A DNA stretch of 64,000 nucleotides. It comes from Litchfieldella anticariensis FP35 = DSM 16096 (lineage in GTDB: Bacteria; Pseudomonadota; Gammaproteobacteria; Pseudomonadales; Halomonadaceae). The stretch is from contig NZ_KE332394.1 in NCBI RefSeq assembly GCF_000409775.1, forward strand, positions 172,921 to 236,920. Direction: 5' to 3'. Positions 63,205-64,000 of this stretch are shown piece by piece. Under the pieces are notes generated by a model. The model was not told the DNA's origin, ran no database searches, and saw nothing but the letters and a program-made list of their open reading frames with translations. The stretch's first letter is position 1. Every line of letters starts with the position of its first letter. The position numbers and the translations under genes were made by a program.

Positions 63205-64000
63205 ATGGAACTCAAGGGTCGCAAGTTCATGGGCTATCGTCGCGACAACGGACGTGTCGGAGTCCGCAACCATGTCATCGTGTTACCGGTCGACGATATC
63301 TCGAATGCCGCCGCTGAGGCGGTCGCCAACAATATCAAGGGGACTCTCGCGCTGCCCCATCCGTACGGTCGCCTGCAGTTCGGTGCGGACCTTGATCTGC
63401 ACTTTCGGACCCTGATTGGTACGGGCTGTAATCCCAACGTGGCAGCAGTCGTCGTCATTGGCATAGAGCCGGGCTGGACCCAAAAAGTGGTTGACGGCAT
63501 CAAGGCCACCGGTAAGCCGGTCGAAGGGTTCTGGATCGAGCAGAATGGTGATCACAACACCATCTGCGCCGCCTCCAAGAAGGCCCGCGAATACGTGCAG
63601 TACGCGACCGAATTACAGCGCGAAGAGTGTGATGTAAGCGAGCTATGGGTATCGACGAAGTGTGGGGAATCCGATACCACGTCGGGCTGCGGGGCCAACC
63701 CCACTGTCGGTGATGCCTTCGACAAGCTGTACGAGGTGGGGTGTACCCTGGTGTTCGGCGAGACGTCGGAACTGACCGGCGGAGAGCATCTGGTAGCCGA
63801 GCGCTGTGCCACACCTGAGGTGCGCGAGCAGTTCCAGGCAATGTTCGATCGCTACAGTGCGATGATCGATCGTCACAAGACCAGCGATCTCTCCGAGTCA
63901 CAGCCCACCAAGGGGAACATCGAAGGCGGGCTGACGACCATCGAGGAAAAGGCCCTGGGCAACATCCAGAAGATCGGCCATCGCTGCCGTGTCGATGGGG
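63205..64000 (+). CDS. UxaA-type sugar-acid dehydratase, large subunit (partial)
   Basis: Starts two bases after the small-subunit stop; 265 codons are visible before the window ends. It has [19 protein letters not shown] near residue 9, [15 protein letters not shown] near 73 and [20 protein letters not shown] near 150, with cysteines likely to bind iron, as in altronate and galactarate dehydratases. With the SAF subunit it should dehydrate a sugar acid to a keto-deoxy acid. The 3' end is cut by the window. Confidence 0.92.
   Translation, partial: MELKGRKFMGYRRDNGRVGVRNHVIVLPVDDISNAAAEAVANNIKGTLALPHPYGRLQFGADLDLHFRTLIGTGCNPNVAAVVVIGIEPGWTQKVVDGIKATGKPVEGFWIEQNGDHNTICAASKKAREYVQYATELQREECDVSELWVSTKCGESDTTSGCGANPTVGDAFDKLYEVGCTLVFGETSELTGGEHLVAERCATPEVREQFQAMFDRYSAMIDRHKTSDLSESQPTKGNIEGGLTTIEEKALGNIQKIGHRCRVDG

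Noticed and set aside
1-64000. CRISPR arrays, tRNA and rRNA genes
   Set aside because: No regularly spaced repeats and no tRNA or rRNA signature were found on reading both strands by eye.

Overview
The window looks like a piece of the chromosome of a halophilic or marine gammaproteobacterium, most likely Halomonas or a close relative. This is an inference from the moderately high GC, the TRAP and tripartite tricarboxylate transporters, the FNR-type regulator and the acidic proteins; no rRNA or tRNA gene is present to settle it. The region is accessory in character. Intact metabolic modules are separated by insertion sequences, truncated genes, toxin-antitoxin pairs and remnants of a conjugative element.

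Layout. 1-909: start of a glycerate 2-kinase that runs off the left edge. 1774-8890 (minus): an eight-gene operon, dctQ-dctM-dctP / shikimate dehydrogenase-like / crotonase / MaoC hydratase / DUF993 aldolase-like / sugar-phosphate-isomerase-like. 9901-12128 (plus): a family I CoA-transferase and a TetR regulator. The same 20-bp palindromic box lies before dctQ and before the CoA-transferase gene, so these transcripts probably form one TetR-controlled regulon for uptake and CoA-dependent breakdown of an unidentified organic acid. 12130-17763: debris, including a decayed IS630 transposase, a binding-protein fragment, an intact D-2-hydroxyacid dehydrogenase, a broken conjugation traG-like gene, an intact IS256 element that splits a small gene, and HigA and hydrolase fragments. 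17785-20688: a HAD phosphatase and an FNR-like regulator.

21525-33047 resembles a defence island: DUF2971 protein, IS481, a DUF262/DUF1524 (GmrSD-like) protein, a WYL regulator, a DUF2201-like protein with a degenerate zinc motif, an ADP-ribosylglycohydrolase, a frameshifted HNH endonuclease and a HEPN protein. Two matched 19-bp palindromes sit in the divergent promoter of the DUF2201-like and ADP-ribosylglycohydrolase genes. 33223-39949: a tripartite tricarboxylate transporter, LysR and Ldh-type dehydrogenase block bounded by imperfect 60-bp direct repeats, with visibly lower GC in its right half.

40074-50766: lipoprotein, quinone reductase, SHOCT and DsrE proteins, Tat-type amidohydrolase, SRAP protein with an altered C-terminus, an unknown 402-aa protein, a DnaJ-type zinc-finger protein with a DDE tandem-repeat tail, IS1182, a membrane protein and a TetR fragment. 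51536-56512: VapBC, a diguanylate cyclase and an MntA/HepT-type pair. 57407-59806: four genes typical of integrative elements (DUF1640-like coiled coil, unknown, RadC, ArdC), each preceded by its own hairpin leader of the same two-tier design. 59964-64000: YeiH transporter with divergent LysR, then a GntR regulator divergent from a split UxaA-type dehydratase that runs off the right edge.
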